Assembly (NCBI GenBank): GCA_003232175.1
Contig: QILX01000227.1
Coordinates: forward strand, 1-6,455
DNA: 6,455 nucleotides
Reading direction: 5' to 3'
From: Hyphomicrobiales bacterium
GTDB lineage: Bacteria > Pseudomonadota > Alphaproteobacteria > Rhizobiales > SZUA-8
Each line of letters begins with the position of its first letter. Position 1 is the first letter of the stretch. Both the position numbers and the translations under genes were made by a program. Shown here one piece after another: positions 5,603-6,455 of the stretch. The notes below the pieces were generated by a model. That model was not told where the DNA came from. It did not search any database and worked only from the letters and a program-made list of their open reading frames with translations.

Positions 5603-5753
5603 AAGTCGCCCCCAATCCTGCGCCGACCTAAACTCGGGCAGCAAAATTGCTGCCAGATATATGAACCCCAAGTGGTTGGATGTTCGGAACCGAATGGGGC
5701 GAAAGAATGGCAAAGGCCAAATTCTCGGTCAGCCAGCGCTGATTGCTAACATC
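5603..5753 (-). other. Leader between the histidine kinase and the peptidoglycan-binding gene
   Basis: This 151-base gap holds the palindromes at 5637-5654 and 5683-5694 and the ribosome binding site for the downstream gene. I found no convincing -35/-10 pair. Its length allows either read-through from the kinase or an internal promoter. Confidence 0.4.
5637..5654. repeat. Perfect palindrome GGCAGCAA-AA-TTGCTGCC
   Basis: Eight-base perfect arms around two bases, 35 bases upstream of the peptidoglycan-binding start and 100 bases past the kinase stop. It is either an operator-like palindrome in a promoter region or an RNA hairpin in the kinase-downstream leader. In the minus-strand transcript it is followed by CGAGTTTAGG, so it is not a typical intrinsic terminator. 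A smaller palindrome, TTCGG-AA-CCGAA, lies at 5683-5694. Confidence 0.5.
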
Positions 5754-6455
5754 TTAGCGGGTATTGCTGCGCCGTTCAAACTCGCATACCCGGGGGAATT
5801 TGATTCGCACCGTTGTGCCTTTTCCAGGCGCGCTATCAATCTGCATCGACCCGTCATGACATTGCACCAGCTTCTTGACCACAGAAAGACCAAGGCCGGT
5901 GCCTTCAAATTTCCGGTCAACATCGCCGTCAGCCTGGAAAAACGGCTGACCAAGTCGGCTGAGGTCCCGCTTTGCGATGCCGATACCCTCATCTTCCACC
6001 CAGAACGTCGCGGCGTACTCTCCAACACCGGCACCAATGGTGACACATGAATTTTCGTTTGAAAACTTCACCGCGTTTGACAGCAGATTGATGACGATCT
6101 GCCTTATCGCCTTTTTGTCGGCGATGACCGAACCGGACGAAGTGGAAAAATCGAATCTAAAGTGCACACCCGAAGAGCTGGCGAAAGGTTCGACCATTTT
6201 TGCGGTGGCGATCAAAAGTTCGCAGAGGTCGAATTCTTCCAGTGACAGTGTCGCTTCGCCAGCTTCAATCCTGGACATTTCAAGCAGGTCATTGACCACC
6301 TGCAACAGATGCGTCCCGCTTTCATTAATAAGGTCAACATATCTGCTTAAATTGTTGATATTATTAAAATTTATATCGCCTTTCAGTTCTCCGTCGAGGA
6401 TATCCGAGAACCCGATTATCGCATTCAACGGCGTGCGCAGCTCATGGGTGACATT
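5754..6455 (-). CDS. Sensor histidine kinase (DivJ/PleC-like), N-terminal part outside window
   Basis: The 233 visible residues are the full transmitter region of a two-component histidine kinase, which autophosphorylates on His and passes phosphate to a response regulator. The phospho-acceptor is His at 6444-6446 in THELRTPLNAIIGF, only four codons from the window edge. The dimerisation helices continue through NDLLEMSRIEAGE. The ATP-binding domain is intact: N-box RQIVINLLSNAVKFSNE (about residues 118-134), G1 DEGIG (155-159), F-box QPFF (170-173) and G2 GTGLGL (185-190). The sensor part lies beyond the window. The sequence style (HELRTPLNAIIGFSDIL and LGQPFFQADGDVDRKFEGTGLGL) fits the DivJ/PleC/PdhS group of alphaproteobacterial cell-cycle kinases, but the identity cannot be fixed from this half. 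Residues 27-37 form an Asn-rich, very AT-rich patch. No receiver domain follows. A TTG at 6428 is internal, not the start. Confidence 0.95.
   Translation of the reverse strand, partial: NVTHELRTPLNAIIGFSDILDGELKGDINFNNINNLSRYVDLINESGTHLLQVVNDLLEMSRIEAGEATLSLEEFDLCELLIATAKMVEPFASSSGVHFRFDFSTSSGSVIADKKAIRQIVINLLSNAVKFSNENSCVTIGAGVGEYAATFWVEDEGIGIAKRDLSRLGQPFFQADGDVDRKFEGTGLGLSVVKKLVQCHDGSMQIDSAPGKGTTVRIKFPRVCEFERRSNTR

Noticed and set aside
5603..5713. N-terminal extension of the peptidoglycan-binding protein from a TTG at 5713
   Set aside because: No ribosome site, passes through a perfect palindrome, and the ATG at 5602 has a well-spaced GGGGG and starts right before the membrane segment.
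5562..6050. 162-codon open frame on the plus strand
   Set aside because: It overlaps the kinase ATP-binding domain and the next gene's start on the opposite strand; no recognisable protein features.

Overview
The window looks like ordinary chromosomal DNA from a moderately GC-rich alphaproteobacterium, most likely of the order Hyphomicrobiales (Rhizobiales). The grounds are gene content recognised by eye: a small paired DUF1214/DUF1254 set, a DUF1491 protein, a DivJ/PleC-type histidine kinase and a short 'VVIFPGVRIER'-type protein. No database search was possible. I see no rRNA, tRNA, insertion sequence, phage gene or CRISPR array.

Left part, plus strand (1-3156). The window opens inside a class A penicillin-binding protein (PBP1A-like) whose N-terminal end lies outside. 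All three transpeptidase motifs are intact, and there is no OB-like insert between the two enzymatic domains. After a 261-base AT-rich gap come two small proteins whose genes overlap by ATGA, each with one N-terminal membrane segment: a DUF1214 protein and a DUF1254-like protein. The second ends in an acidic tail built partly from a 24-bp tandem repeat.

Right part, minus strand (3187-6455). Read in the direction of transcription, the order is: the C-terminal catalytic half of a sensor histidine kinase (cut by the window edge); a membrane-anchored protein with two peptidoglycan-binding-like domains; a DUF1491 protein; a 195-base gap rich in inverted repeats with a CtrA half-site-like sequence; a 75-residue small protein; and a putative lipoprotein of unknown family. 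The lipoprotein converges on the DUF1254 gene with only 30 bases between stop codons.

Taken together, the PBP, the peptidoglycan-binding protein, the lipoprotein and the two single-span proteins suggest an envelope-related neighbourhood. The kinase could link it to cell-cycle or envelope signalling, but that link is inferred from position only. I did not find clear evidence of a wholly new system. The best leads are the DUF1214/DUF1254 pair beside a second-type PBP, the kinase/peptidoglycan-binding/DUF1491 cluster, and the structured gap at 4322-4516.
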